64,000 nt of DNA from Streptomyces sp. QL37 (GTDB lineage: Bacteria > Actinomycetota > Actinomycetes > Streptomycetales > Streptomycetaceae): positions 1,922,001-1,986,000 of the forward strand of contig NZ_PTJS01000001.1 in NCBI RefSeq assembly GCF_002941025.1. The letters run 5' to 3'. The notes below the pieces were generated by a model, which was not told the DNA's origin, made no database searches, and worked only from the letters and a program-made list of their open reading frames with translations. Of this stretch, positions 1 through 7,873 are shown piece after piece; position 1 is the first letter of the stretch, and each line of letters starts with the position of its first letter. A program made the position numbers and the translations under genes.

Positions 1-2
1 AG

Positions 3-452
3 TTCAGCCGGTTCCTCTACACAGCGGTGGGCGCGGACGTCCGGTGGACCGACCGGCTGGACCACACCTACGCGCAGTGGCGGGCCTTCCTGGAGCGGCC
101 GGGGGTCGAGACCTGGGTGGCCTACGAGAACGGGACCCCCGCGGGGTTCATCGAGCTCGACGCCCAGGAGGACGGGGCCGTCGAGATCACCTACTTCGGC
201 CTGATCCCGGCGTTCCGGGGCCGCCGGATCGGCGGCCACCTGCTGTCGTACGGCGTGGCGCGCGCCTGGGACCTCGCGGAGCGCCATCCGGAGCGGACCC
301 CCACCAAGAGGGTGTGGCTGCACACGTGCTCCGACGACGGCCCGCACGCGATGGACAACTATCTGCGGCGTGGATTCCGGCTGTTCGACACGGAGACCGA
401 GCAGGAACTCCAGGTCGCCCACCCCGGCCCCTGGCCCGGCGCGCACGCCTGA
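3..452 (+). CDS. GNAT-family N-acetyltransferase, 5' end cut by window
   Basis: The reading frame is open from the first base of the window, so the N-terminus lies outside; about 149 residues are visible. The sequence has the GNAT acetyl-CoA fold: a strand rich in ITYFGLIP, then the Arg/Gly-rich pyrophosphate loop FRGRRIGGHLL (around nt 205-245), and a C-terminal NYLRRGFR segment typical of family members. Substrate is unknown. It precedes the sulfur block in the same direction, but a 157-nt gap and the leader peptide separate them, so co-function is not implied. Confidence 0.85.
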   Translation, partial: FSRFLYTAVGADVRWTDRLDHTYAQWRAFLERPGVETWVAYENGTPAGFIELDAQEDGAVEITYFGLIPAFRGRRIGGHLLSYGVARAWDLAERHPERTPTKRVWLHTCSDDGPHAMDNYLRRGFRLFDTETEQELQVAHPGPWPGAHA

Positions 453-477
453 TCGCACGCCTGATCGCACGCCCGGA
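442..477 (+). repeat. Short tandem 12-bp repeat over the GNAT stop codon
   Basis: Two exact copies of CGCACGCCTGAT (442-453 and 454-465) are followed by a degenerate third copy (466-477). The first copy contains the GNAT stop codon, so slippage here would not alter the protein much. It is probably a replication-slippage product; no function is proposed. Confidence 0.6.
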
Positions 478-609
478 TTCACGCCCTCATGTCGCTTTGT
501 CGACAGGAAAGGCGTGACCGACACCACAGCGTCTCACTCCTCGGGACCATCCCGTCCACATGATGGATCGTGGTGGACTGGCCCGAGATACGCGTGACAC
601 GCTTCCGTC

Positions 610-693
610 ATGTCTGGAACTGGAATTGCCTTGGTGAGTCGGCGGCACGTCGACCTCGGCCGCATGTCCAGCGCCATCTGTCCGGTCCGCTGA
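610..693 (+). CDS. Cysteine-type leader peptide upstream of sulfite reductase (27 aa)
   Basis: A 28-codon frame starting ATG encodes a peptide ending RRHVDLGRMSSAICPVR. The RRHVDL...SA.CP.R pattern matches the small actinobacterial 'putative leader peptide' family found before sulfur genes. The single Cys is codon 24, four codons before the stop. The peptide ends 113 nt before the sulfite reductase start. The likely role is attenuation: ribosome stalling at the Cys codon under cysteine shortage would change folding of the downstream RNA. The motif is seen in the sequence; the mechanism is inference. Confidence 0.75.
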   Translation: MSGTGIALVSRRHVDLGRMSSAICPVR

Positions 694-733
694 GAGTCTC
701 CAGCACCGCGATTTCCTGAAGTCCGCTCCACCC

Positions 734-766
734 CTGCGCACCGCCGCGCCTCACGCGAGTGTGCAG
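734..766 (+). promoter_or_regulatory. Hairpin between leader peptide and sulfite reductase (possible attenuator)
   Basis: CTGCGCAC (734-741) pairs with GTGTGCAG (759-766) with one G-U pair, and inside it CGCG (745-748) pairs with CGCG (754-757). It sits 40 nt after the leader stop and about 25 nt before the sulfite reductase Shine-Dalgarno. Position and shape fit a leader-controlled attenuator, but there is no U-run and no competing stem has been proven. Confidence 0.4.
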
Positions 767-806
767 TTCAGAGCCGCCCTCCTGCAGTCCCGAAGGACGT
801 ATAGCC

Positions 807-2504
807 ATGGCCGCCATCCCCGAGAAGCCTGCTACCGCCACGCCCCGCCGCAAGGCCGGACGTCACCGTGGTGAAGGTCAGTGGGCCATGGGCCACTACA
901 CCCCGCTCAACGGGAACGAGCAGTTCAAGAAGGACGACGACAGTCTCAACGTGCGGACGCGCATTGAGACGATCTACTCGAAGCGCGGATTCGACTCCAT
1001 CGACCCGAACGACCTTCGCGGACGCATGCGCTGGTGGGGTCTGTACACCCAGCGGCGGCCCGGCATCGACGGCGGCAAGACCGCCGTCCTGGAGCCGGAG
1101 GAGCTGGACGACCGCTACTTCATGCTGCGCGTGCGCATCGACGGCGGGAGGCTGACCACCGAGCAGCTGCGCGTCATCGGCGAGATCTCGCAGGAGTACG
1201 CGCGCGGCACCGCCGATGTCACCGACCGGCAGAACGTCCAGCTGCACTGGATCCGCATCGAGGACGTCCCGGCGATCTGGCAGAAGCTCGAGGCCGTCGG
1301 GCTCTCGACGACCGAGGCGTGCGGCGACTGCCCCCGTGTGATCATCGGCTCCCCGGTGGCCGGGATCGCCGCCGACGAGATCATCGACGGCACACCCGCG
1401 GTCGACGAGATCCACGAGCGCTACATCGGCAGCAAGGAATTCTCCAACCTGCCCCGTAAGTTCAAGACCGCGATCTCGGGCTCGCCGGTCCAGGACGTCG
1501 TGCACGAGATCAACGACATCGCCTTCGTCGGCGTGGACCACCCCGAGCACGGCCCCGGCTTCGACCTGTGGGTCGGCGGCGGACTCTCCACCAACCCGCG
1601 GTTCGCCGAACGCCTGGGCGCCTGGGTGCCGCTGGACGAGGTCCCCGACGTCTGGGCCGGCGTCGTAGGGATCTTCCGCGACTACGGCTACCGCCGGCTG
1701 CGTACGCGTGCCCGCCTGAAGTTCCTGATGGCCGACTGGGGTCCGGAGAAGTTCCGCCGGATCCTCGAGGACGAGTACCTCAAGCGCCCGATGCTGGACG
1801 GGCCGCCGCCGGCCCAGCCGACCTCCCGCTGGCGCGACCACATCGGTGTGCACGCGCAGCAGGACGGCCGTTTCTACGTCGGCTTCGCCCCGCGCGTCGG
1901 CCGGGTGGACGGCTCCACCCTCGCCAAGATCGCCGATCTGGCCGAGGCGCACGGCTCGGGCCGGGTGCGCACCACGGTCGAGCAGAAGATGCTCATCCTC
2001 GACGTGGAGCAGGACCGGATCGAGTCCCTGACCGCCGGTCTTGAGGCACTGGACTTCCAGGTGAACGCCTCCCCGTTCCGGCGCGGCACGATGGCCTGCA
2101 CCGGCATCGAGTTCTGCAAGCTGGCGATCGTCGAGACGAAGGCGCGCGGAGCCGCGCTCATCGACGAACTGGAGCGCCGCCTGCCGGACTTCGACGAGCC
2201 GCTCTCCATCAACATCAACGGCTGCCCCAACGCCTGCGCCCGCATCCAGACCGCGGACATCGGCCTCAAGGGCCAGCTCATGCTGGACGGTGAGGGCAAC
2301 CAGGTCGAGGGCTACCAGGTGCACCTCGGCGGCGCGCTCGGCCTGGAGGCCGGTTTCGGCCGGAAGGTCCGCGGGCTGAAGGTCACCTCGGCCGAACTCC
2401 CGGACTACGTCGAGCGGGTGCTCGGCAGGTTCCAGGAGGAGCGCGAGGACGGCGAGCGCTTCGCGACCTGGGCCGCCCGGGCCAGTGCGGAGTCGCTGTC
2501 ATGA
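807..2504 (+). CDS. sirA: Ferredoxin-dependent sulfite (nitrite/sulfite) reductase
   Basis: A 565-residue siroheme and 4Fe-4S enzyme reducing sulfite to sulfide in the cytoplasm. It has the duplicated ferredoxin-like and catalytic halves of the family. The cofactor cysteines are in ACTGIEFC (C431, C437) and NGCPNAC (C473, C477). The ATG at 807 follows AAGGACG with good spacing; an upstream in-frame ATG at 759 lacks a site and overlaps the attenuator region. Nitrite reductases share this architecture, but the leader peptide, the coupled cysH-cysC-cysD genes and the siroheme chelatase downstream favour sulfite. Its stop overlaps the next start (ATGA). Confidence 0.93.
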   Translation: MAAIPEKPATATPRRKAGRHRGEGQWAMGHYTPLNGNEQFKKDDDSLNVRTRIETIYSKRGFDSIDPNDLRGRMRWWGLYTQRRPGIDGGKTAVLEPEELDDRYFMLRVRIDGGRLTTEQLRVIGEISQEYARGTADVTDRQNVQLHWIRIEDVPAIWQKLEAVGLSTTEACGDCPRVIIGSPVAGIAADEIIDGTPAVDEIHERYIGSKEFSNLPRKFKTAISGSPVQDVVHEINDIAFVGVDHPEHGPGFDLWVGGGLSTNPRFAERLGAWVPLDEVPDVWAGVVGIFRDYGYRRLRTRARLKFLMADWGPEKFRRILEDEYLKRPMLDGPPPAQPTSRWRDHIGVHAQQDGRFYVGFAPRVGRVDGSTLAKIADLAEAHGSGRVRTTVEQKMLILDVEQDRIESLTAGLEALDFQVNASPFRRGTMACTGIEFCKLAIVETKARGAALIDELERRLPDFDEPLSININGCPNACARIQTADIGLKGQLMLDGEGNQVEGYQVHLGGALGLEAGFGRKVRGLKVTSAELPDYVERVLGRFQEEREDGERFATWAARASAESLS

Positions 2505-2680
2505 GCGAACGAGCCGCGCCGTTCTACTGCCCGTACTGCGGCGACGAGGACCTGCGCCCGCACGAGACGGGCCACGGCGCCTGGGAATGTGCTTCCTGCA
2601 ATCGCGCGTTCCAGCTGAAGTTCCTGGGCCTGCTGGCCCAGGGGCTCCAGCGCAACGACGTGGAAGGGGACGGGACATGA
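2501..2680 (+). CDS. Small zinc-ribbon protein of the sulfate assimilation operon (59 aa)
   Basis: This short gene is joined by ATGA overlaps to sulfite reductase at its start and to cysH at its end, so it is very likely translated. The protein has two CxxC pairs (C10/C13 in YCPYC and C30/C33 in ECASC), as in a treble-clef or zinc-ribbon fold, and ends with a short helix (FQLKFLGLLAQGL). No catalytic motif is visible. Metal binding is inferred from the cysteines; a partner role with sulfite reductase or CysH is inferred from position only. Function unknown. Confidence 0.8.
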   Translation: MSERAAPFYCPYCGDEDLRPHETGHGAWECASCNRAFQLKFLGLLAQGLQRNDVEGDGT

Positions 2681-3393
2681 CGGACACGCTGCACACCGCC
2701 GAGCTCACCGACGAGGCACTGAGGGAGCTGGCCGAGCGGGCCGGACGCGACCTGGAGGACGCCTCCGCGAGCGACATCCTGAAGTGGGCGGCCGACACCT
2801 TCGGCGCGCGCTTCTGCGTCACCTCCTCCATGGAGGACGCGGTCGTCGCGCACCTCGCCTCCCGGGTCTTCCCCGGCGTCGACGTCGTCTTCCTGGACAC
2901 GGGTTACCACTTCGAGGAGACCATCGGCACCCGGGACGCGGTGGGCGCCGTGATGGACGTCAACCTCATCACGCTGACCCCGCGTCAGTCGGTGGCCGAG
3001 CAGGACGCCGAGTACGGCCCGAAGCTGCACGACCGCGACCCCGACCTGTGCTGCAAGCTGCGCAAGGTCAAGCCGCTGGAGGAGGGGCTGACGGCGTACG
3101 CGGCCTGGGCGACCGGGCTGCGCCGCGACGAGTCCCCCACCCGGGCGAACACCCCGGTCGTGGGCTGGGACGAGAAGCGCCGCAAGGTCAAGGTCTCGCC
3201 GATCGCGCGCTGGACCCAGGACGACGTGGACGCCTACGTCGCCGAACACGGCGTGCTGACCAACCCGCTGCTGATGGACGGTTACGCCTCCGTCGGCTGC
3301 GCGCCCTGCACCCGCCGGGTGCTGGAGGGCGAGGACGCACGGGCCGGCCGCTGGGCCGGGCGGGGCAAGACCGAATGCGGGCTGCACGGCTGA
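2677..3393 (+). CDS. cysH: Adenylylsulfate (APS) reductase, CysH family
   Basis: A 238-residue cytoplasmic enzyme reducing APS to sulfite and AMP with thioredoxin. The CysH PP-loop fold is clear (TSSMEDAVV near residue 50). Two cysteine pairs, C125-C126 (DLCCKLRK) and C208/C211 (GCAPC), are the 4Fe-4S ligands that mark the APS-type rather than PAPS-type reductase. The catalytic Cys is C234 in the C-terminal ECGLHG. The ATG at 2677 overlaps the stop of the zinc-ribbon gene. It feeds sulfite to the upstream reductase. Confidence 0.95.
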   Translation: MTDTLHTAELTDEALRELAERAGRDLEDASASDILKWAADTFGARFCVTSSMEDAVVAHLASRVFPGVDVVFLDTGYHFEETIGTRDAVGAVMDVNLITLTPRQSVAEQDAEYGPKLHDRDPDLCCKLRKVKPLEEGLTAYAAWATGLRRDESPTRANTPVVGWDEKRRKVKVSPIARWTQDDVDAYVAEHGVLTNPLLMDGYASVGCAPCTRRVLEGEDARAGRWAGRGKTECGLHG

Positions 3394-3416
3394 TGACGAC
3401 TGATCAGGAGATATCG

Positions 3417-3962
3417 ATGAGCGTGACGGAGACGGGAGCCACCGTCTGGCTCACCGGTCTGCCGAGCGCCGGCAAGACCACCATCGCCTACGAGCTGGCC
3501 GGCCGGCTGCGTGCCGACGGGCACCGGGTCGAGGTGCTCGACGGTGACGAGATCCGGGAGTTCCTCTCCGCGGGCCTCGGCTTCTCCCGCGAGGACCGGC
3601 ACACCAACGTGCAGCGGATCGGCTTCGTCGCCGAACTGCTGGCCGCCAACGGTGTGAAGGCCCTCGTCCCGGTCATCGCGCCGTACGCCGACAGCCGTGA
3701 CGCGGTGCGCAAGCGTCATCAGCAGGAGGGCACCGCGTATCTGGAGGTGCATGTCGCGACCCCGGTCGAGGTGTGCTCCGAGCGCGATGTGAAGGGGCTG
3801 TACGCCAAGCAGGCAGCGGGCGAGATCAGCGGTCTCACCGGGGTCGACGACCCCTACGAGGCACCCGAGTCGCCGGATCTGCGGATCGAGTCGCACCAGC
3901 AGACCGTGCAGGAGTCCGCAGCGGCGCTTCGTGCGCTGCTCACCGAGAGGGGCCTGGCATGA
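3417..3962 (+). CDS. cysC: Adenylylsulfate (APS) kinase
   Basis: A 181-residue P-loop kinase making PAPS from APS and ATP. Walker A is GLPSAGKTT (residues 14-22); the family markers LDGD and FSREDRHTN follow. Two starts compete. ATG 3417 has AGGAG six bases upstream and gives the usual kinase length. ATG 3393 overlaps the cysH stop (TGATG) and would add eight residues (MTTDQEIS). I prefer 3417. Because the neighbouring reductase uses APS directly, the PAPS made here probably serves sulfation rather than assimilation. The stop overlaps cysD (ATGA). Confidence 0.93.
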   Translation: MSVTETGATVWLTGLPSAGKTTIAYELAGRLRADGHRVEVLDGDEIREFLSAGLGFSREDRHTNVQRIGFVAELLAANGVKALVPVIAPYADSRDAVRKRHQQEGTAYLEVHVATPVEVCSERDVKGLYAKQAAGEISGLTGVDDPYEAPESPDLRIESHQQTVQESAAALRALLTERGLA

Positions 3963-4894
3963 GCACCGTCGCCACCGTGCCGGAAGGCACCGTCAACCCG
4001 TACGCGCTGAGCCACCTCGACTCCCTGGAGTCGGAGGCGGTGCACATCTTCCGTGAGGTGGCGGGAGAGTTCGAGCGGCCGGTGATCCTCTTCTCCGGCG
4101 GCAAGGACTCGATCCTGATGCTGCACCTCGCGCTGAAGGCGTTCGCCCCCGCCCCGATCCCCTTCACGCTGCTGCACGTGGACACCGGGCACAACTTCCC
4201 CGAGGTCCTCGACTACCGCGACCGCACCGTGGAGAAGCACGGGCTGCGCCTGCACGTCGCCTCCGTCCAGGAGTACATCGACGCGGGCAAGCTCCGCGAG
4301 CGCCCCGACGGCACCCGCAACCCCCTTCAGACGGTCCCGCTGACCGAGGCCATCCAGCAGCACCGCTTCGACGCCGTGTTCGGCGGCGGACGCCGCGACG
4401 AGGAGAAGGCCCGCGCCAAGGAGCGCGTCTTCTCCCTGCGCGACGAGTTCTCCCAGTGGGACCCGCGCCGTCAGCGCCCCGAGCTGTGGCAGCTCTACAA
4501 CGGCCGCCACGCCCCCGGCGAGCACGTCCGCGTCTTCCCCATCTCCAACTGGACCGAGCTCGACGTCTGGCAGTACATCGAGCGAGAGGGCATCGAGCTC
4601 CCGGAGATCTACTTCGCCCACGAGCGCGAGGTCTTCAACCGCTCCGGCATGTGGCTCACCGCGGGCGACTGGGGCGGCCCCAAGGAGCACGAGAGGGTCG
4701 AGACCCGCCAGGTGCGCTACCGCACCGTCGGCGACATGTCCTGCACCGGCGCCGTCGACTCCGACGCCACCACCCTGGACGCCGTGATCACCGAGATCGC
4801 CGCCTCCCGCCTCACCGAGCGGGGCGCGACCCGCGCCGACGACAAGATGTCCGAGGCCGCGATGGAAGACCGCAAGCGTGAGGGGTACTTCTGA
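3959..4894 (+). CDS. cysD: Sulfate adenylyltransferase subunit 2
   Basis: A 311-residue small (catalytic) subunit of ATP sulfurylase, an ATP pyrophosphatase-fold protein making APS from sulfate and ATP. The PP-loop SGGKDS is at residues 46-51, and the C-terminal region has the usual GDMSCTGAV and DDKMSEAAMEDRKREGYF-like ending. It needs CysN, which couples GTP hydrolysis to APS formation. It starts in an ATGA overlap with cysC. The expected tight junction with cysN is broken by a 233-bp inverted-repeat element. Confidence 0.95.
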   Translation: MSTVATVPEGTVNPYALSHLDSLESEAVHIFREVAGEFERPVILFSGGKDSILMLHLALKAFAPAPIPFTLLHVDTGHNFPEVLDYRDRTVEKHGLRLHVASVQEYIDAGKLRERPDGTRNPLQTVPLTEAIQQHRFDAVFGGGRRDEEKARAKERVFSLRDEFSQWDPRRQRPELWQLYNGRHAPGEHVRVFPISNWTELDVWQYIEREGIELPEIYFAHEREVFNRSGMWLTAGDWGGPKEHERVETRQVRYRTVGDMSCTGAVDSDATTLDAVITEIAASRLTERGATRADDKMSEAAMEDRKREGYF

Positions 4895-5127
4895 GGGCCT
4901 CTCGTGTGGATCATGCCGGGCTCACGTGTCCTGGCACCGCACCTCGCGGCGTTGTCGTCGATCCTCCCCGAGCTCCCGGCTCCTCCCCCACTCCCGGCTT
5001 CGCGCGAGCGGGGGGACCCCGATGAGCGGGGGAGGCCCCGATCGCTCCGCGTGCCTCAATCCTCCGCCTTGCGACGCACGGCACCAGACCCCGCTCCCTG
5101 ATCCGGCCTGATCCACACGAGAGGCCC
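4895..5127 (+). mobile_element. MITE-like element with terminal inverted repeats between cysD and cysN
   Basis: GGGCCTCTCGTGTGGATCA (4895-4913) begins right after the cysD stop, and its exact reverse complement lies at 5109-5127, three bases before the cysN start. Allowing one mismatch extends the arms to 25 bp (4895-4919 and 5103-5127). The 233-bp body encodes nothing convincing and has C-rich and G-rich stretches that can pair internally. No clear target duplication is visible (flanks TGA and GCC). The right arm supplies GAGAGG, the only Shine-Dalgarno for cysN. The alternative is a large transcript hairpin rather than a transposed element. Confidence 0.6.
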
Positions 5128-5130
5128 GCC

Positions 5131-6477
5131 ATGACCAGCACCACCACCGAGCAGCTCTCGGCCACCACCCTTCTGCGGTTCGCCACCGCGGGGTCCGTCG
5201 ACGACGGCAAGTCCACCCTCGTGGGACGCCTCCTGCACGACTCCAAGTCGGTCCTCACCGATCAGCTCGAAGCCGTCGCGCTGGCCTCCACCAACCGCGG
5301 GCAGGAGGCGCCCGACCTGGCGCTGCTCACCGACGGACTGCGCGCCGAACGCGAGCAGGGCATCACCATCGACGTGGCCTACCGCTACTTCGCCACGCCC
5401 CGCCGCCGCTTCATCCTGGCCGACACCCCGGGGCACGTGCAGTACACCCGCAACATGGTCACCGGCGCCTCCACGGCCGAGCTGGCCGTCGTCCTGGTCG
5501 ACGCCCGCAACGGCGTGGTCGAACAGACCCGCCGCCACGCCGCCGTCGCCGCCCTGCTGCGCGTCCCCCACGTCGTCCTCGCCGTGAACAAGATGGACCT
5601 CGTGGAGTACGCGGAGCCCGTCTTCGCGGCGATAGCGGAGGAGTTCACCGCGTACGCCGCCTCGCTCGGCGTCCCGGAGATCACCGCGATCCCGATCTCG
5701 GCACTGGCCGGCGACAACGTCGTGGAGCCGTCCGCGCACATGGACTGGTACGGCGGCCCCACGGTCCTGGAGCACCTGGAGACGGTGCCGGTCAGCCACG
5801 ACCTGACCGAGTGCCACGCGCGCTTCCCGGTCCAGTACGTGATCCGCCCGCAGACCGCCGAGCACCCCGACTACCGGGGGTACGCCGGTCAGATCGCCGC
5901 CGGGGTCTTCCGGGTCGGCGAGACGGTCTCCGTGCTGCCGTCCGGACGCACCACGACGATCGAGAGGATCGACGCGCTCGGCGAGAGCGTCGACATCGCC
6001 TGGGCGCCGCAGTCCGTGACGCTGCGGCTCTCCGACGACCTGGACATCTCCCGCGGCGATCTCATCGCGCCGAGCGCGGACGTGCCCGCCACCACGCAGG
6101 ACGTCGAGGCGACCGTCTGCCACGTCGCCGACCGGCCGCTCACGGTGGGCCAGCGGGTGCTGCTCAAGCACACCACCCGCACGGTCAAGGCGATCGTCAA
6201 GGAGATCCCGTCGCGGCTGACGCTGGACGACCTCTCCCAGCACCCGGCCCCCGGGCAGCTGGTGGCCAACGACATCGGCCGGGTCGTCGTACGCACCGCC
6301 GAACCGCTCGCGCTCGACGCCTACGCGGACTCGCGGCGCACCGGCTCGTTCCTGCTGATCGACCCGGCCGACGGCACGACGCTGACGGCCGGCATGGCGG
6401 GCGCCTCGTTCGCCGCCGTGACCGACGGGGACGCGGACGCGGACACCTCCGCCGAGGACGCGGAGTGGGACTTCTGA
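5131..6477 (+). CDS. cysN: Sulfate adenylyltransferase subunit 1 (GTPase)
   Basis: A 448-residue EF-Tu-like GTPase subunit of ATP sulfurylase. G1 is GSVDDGKST (residues 21-29), G3 is DTPGH (98-102) and G4 is NKMD (153-156); two beta-barrel domains follow. There is no C-terminal APS kinase fusion, in line with the separate cysC. The ATG has GAGAGG six bases upstream, lying in the right arm of the inverted-repeat element. The protein ends with an acidic tail (DADADTSAEDAEWDF). Confidence 0.95.
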   Translation: MTSTTTEQLSATTLLRFATAGSVDDGKSTLVGRLLHDSKSVLTDQLEAVALASTNRGQEAPDLALLTDGLRAEREQGITIDVAYRYFATPRRRFILADTPGHVQYTRNMVTGASTAELAVVLVDARNGVVEQTRRHAAVAALLRVPHVVLAVNKMDLVEYAEPVFAAIAEEFTAYAASLGVPEITAIPISALAGDNVVEPSAHMDWYGGPTVLEHLETVPVSHDLTECHARFPVQYVIRPQTAEHPDYRGYAGQIAAGVFRVGETVSVLPSGRTTTIERIDALGESVDIAWAPQSVTLRLSDDLDISRGDLIAPSADVPATTQDVEATVCHVADRPLTVGQRVLLKHTTRTVKAIVKEIPSRLTLDDLSQHPAPGQLVANDIGRVVVRTAEPLALDAYADSRRTGSFLLIDPADGTTLTAGMAGASFAAVTDGDADADTSAEDAEWDF

Positions 6478-6575
6478 TGATCACCGACTTCTTCTCGACC
6501 TTCGCGAAGGAGGGCGGCCGGGTCGGCAGCGGCGCCCTCGGCAGCGGCCAGGGCGGGGTCGGGCGATGTGCGTGA
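6477..6575 (+). CDS. Possible 32-aa ORF overlapping the cysN stop
   Basis: An ATG at 6477 shares its A with the cysN TGA (TGATG) and opens 33 codons, MITDFFSTFAKEGG... then a Gly-rich tail. The coupling geometry suits termination-reinitiation, but the peptide resembles no family I know and the tail looks like ordinary GC-rich sequence. It may be an uncounted small gene or chance. The 6478-6711 gap otherwise holds a 12-bp palindrome CCTTCGCGAAGG (6499-6510) and no recognised promoter. Confidence 0.25.
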   Translation: MITDFFSTFAKEGGRVGSGALGSGQGGVGRCA

Positions 6576-6711
6576 TGACGTACGCGCACTGCCTGCGCGC
6601 CCGCTCGCACCGACCGCACCGCCAGTTCAGACGAAGACCTGCCGATCGCCCGGCCACGCCACCTGGTCCCAGGGGGACGTGAGCACCGGGCCAACGAGAG
6701 GAAAGCCTCCC

Positions 6712-7827
6712 GTGCCTGCCACCCGTACCACTCTCCGCCGCAGCCTCGCCGCTGCCGCCGCCCTGCCGCTGCTCGCCGTGGCGGTCACCGCCTGCGGCTA
6801 CGGTTCCGAGGCGAAGGACGACGACTCCGCGAAGTCGAACGTCTCCGCCGGCGGGAAGAAGCTCTCGGCCGACACCGTGAAGATCGGTTACTTCCCGAAC
6901 CTCACGCACGCCACCGCCCTGGTCGGTATCCAGGAAGGCCTCATCGCCAAGGAGCTGGGCGGCACCACGGTCAAGCCCTCGACGTTCAACGCCGGGCCCT
7001 CCGAGATCGAGGCGCTCAACGCGGGTTCGATCGACATCGGCTTCATCGGCCCCTCCCCCTCGATCAACGGCTACAGCAAGTCCAAGGGCCAGAGCCTGCG
7101 GATCATCGGCGGCTCCGCCTCCGGCGGTGTGAAGCTCGTCGTGAACCCGAAGAAGATCAAGACCCTGGACGACCTCAAGGGCAAGAAGATCGCCACCCCG
7201 CAGCTCGGCAACACGCAGGACGTGGCGTTCCTCCACTGGATCTCCGAGAAGGGCTGGAAGGTCGACGCCCAGAGCGGCAAGGGCGACGTCTCCGTGGTCC
7301 GTTCGGACAACAAGGTGACTCCGGACGCCTTCAAGGCGGGTTCCCTGGACGGTGCCTGGGTCCCGGAGCCGACCGCTTCGAAGCTGGTCGCCGAGGGCGG
7401 CAAGGTCCTGCTCGACGAGTCGTCGCTGTGGCCGGACGACAAGTTCGTCATCACGAACATCATCGTGTCGCAGAAGTTCCTCTCCGAGCACCCGGACGTC
7501 GTGGACGCGGTGCTGCGCGGCACGGTGAACACCAACAAGTGGATCAACGCCAACCCGGACGAGGCGAAGGCCTCGGCCAACGCGGCGCTCGAGGAGCTGA
7601 GCGGCAAGGCCCTGCCCGCCGAGGTCCTCGACCCGGCCTGGAAGTCCATCCAGATCACCGACGACCCGCTGGCCGCCACGCTCGAGGCTCAGGCGGACCA
7701 CGCGGTCAAGGCCGGCCTGCTGGAGAAGCCCGACCTCGACGGCATCTACGACCTGAAGCCGCTGAACAAGATCCTCAAGGCCGCGGGGCAGCCCGAGGTC
7801 GCCGACGCCGGTCTCGGCGTCAAGTAA
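6712..7827 (+). CDS. Aliphatic sulfonate/sulfate-type ABC transporter substrate-binding lipoprotein
   Basis: A 371-residue SsuA/TauA/NMT1-like protein exported and lipid-anchored: basic N-terminus, hydrophobic stretch, then lipobox with C28 (VTAC). The mature part opens with KIGYFPNLTHATALVGIQEG, the pattern of this binding-protein class. The GTG start at 6712 has AGAGG about nine bases upstream; the longer frame to 6568 would bury the signal peptide. It is followed by its ATPase and permease, and the sulfur context supports an organosulfur ligand, though the ligand is not shown by sequence. Confidence 0.88.
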   Translation: MPATRTTLRRSLAAAAALPLLAVAVTACGYGSEAKDDDSAKSNVSAGGKKLSADTVKIGYFPNLTHATALVGIQEGLIAKELGGTTVKPSTFNAGPSEIEALNAGSIDIGFIGPSPSINGYSKSKGQSLRIIGGSASGGVKLVVNPKKIKTLDDLKGKKIATPQLGNTQDVAFLHWISEKGWKVDAQSGKGDVSVVRSDNKVTPDAFKAGSLDGAWVPEPTASKLVAEGGKVLLDESSLWPDDKFVITNIIVSQKFLSEHPDVVDAVLRGTVNTNKWINANPDEAKASANAALEELSGKALPAEVLDPAWKSIQITDDPLAATLEAQADHAVKAGLLEKPDLDGIYDLKPLNKILKAAGQPEVADAGLGVK

Positions 7828-7873
7828 GCCCGACCGCATCAGGATCACTGACGACTCCCAGGAGGTGACGACC

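Noticed and set aside
768-2324. 518-aa open frame on the - strand opposite sulfite reductase
   Set aside because: It lies wholly antisense to a gene with clear cofactor motifs and has the repetitive Ala/Gly/Arg/Asp composition of GC-rich shadow frames.
4911-5258. Coding frames inside the cysD-cysN insert
   Set aside because: They are short, rich in Arg/Pro and overlap the inverted repeats; no transposase motif.
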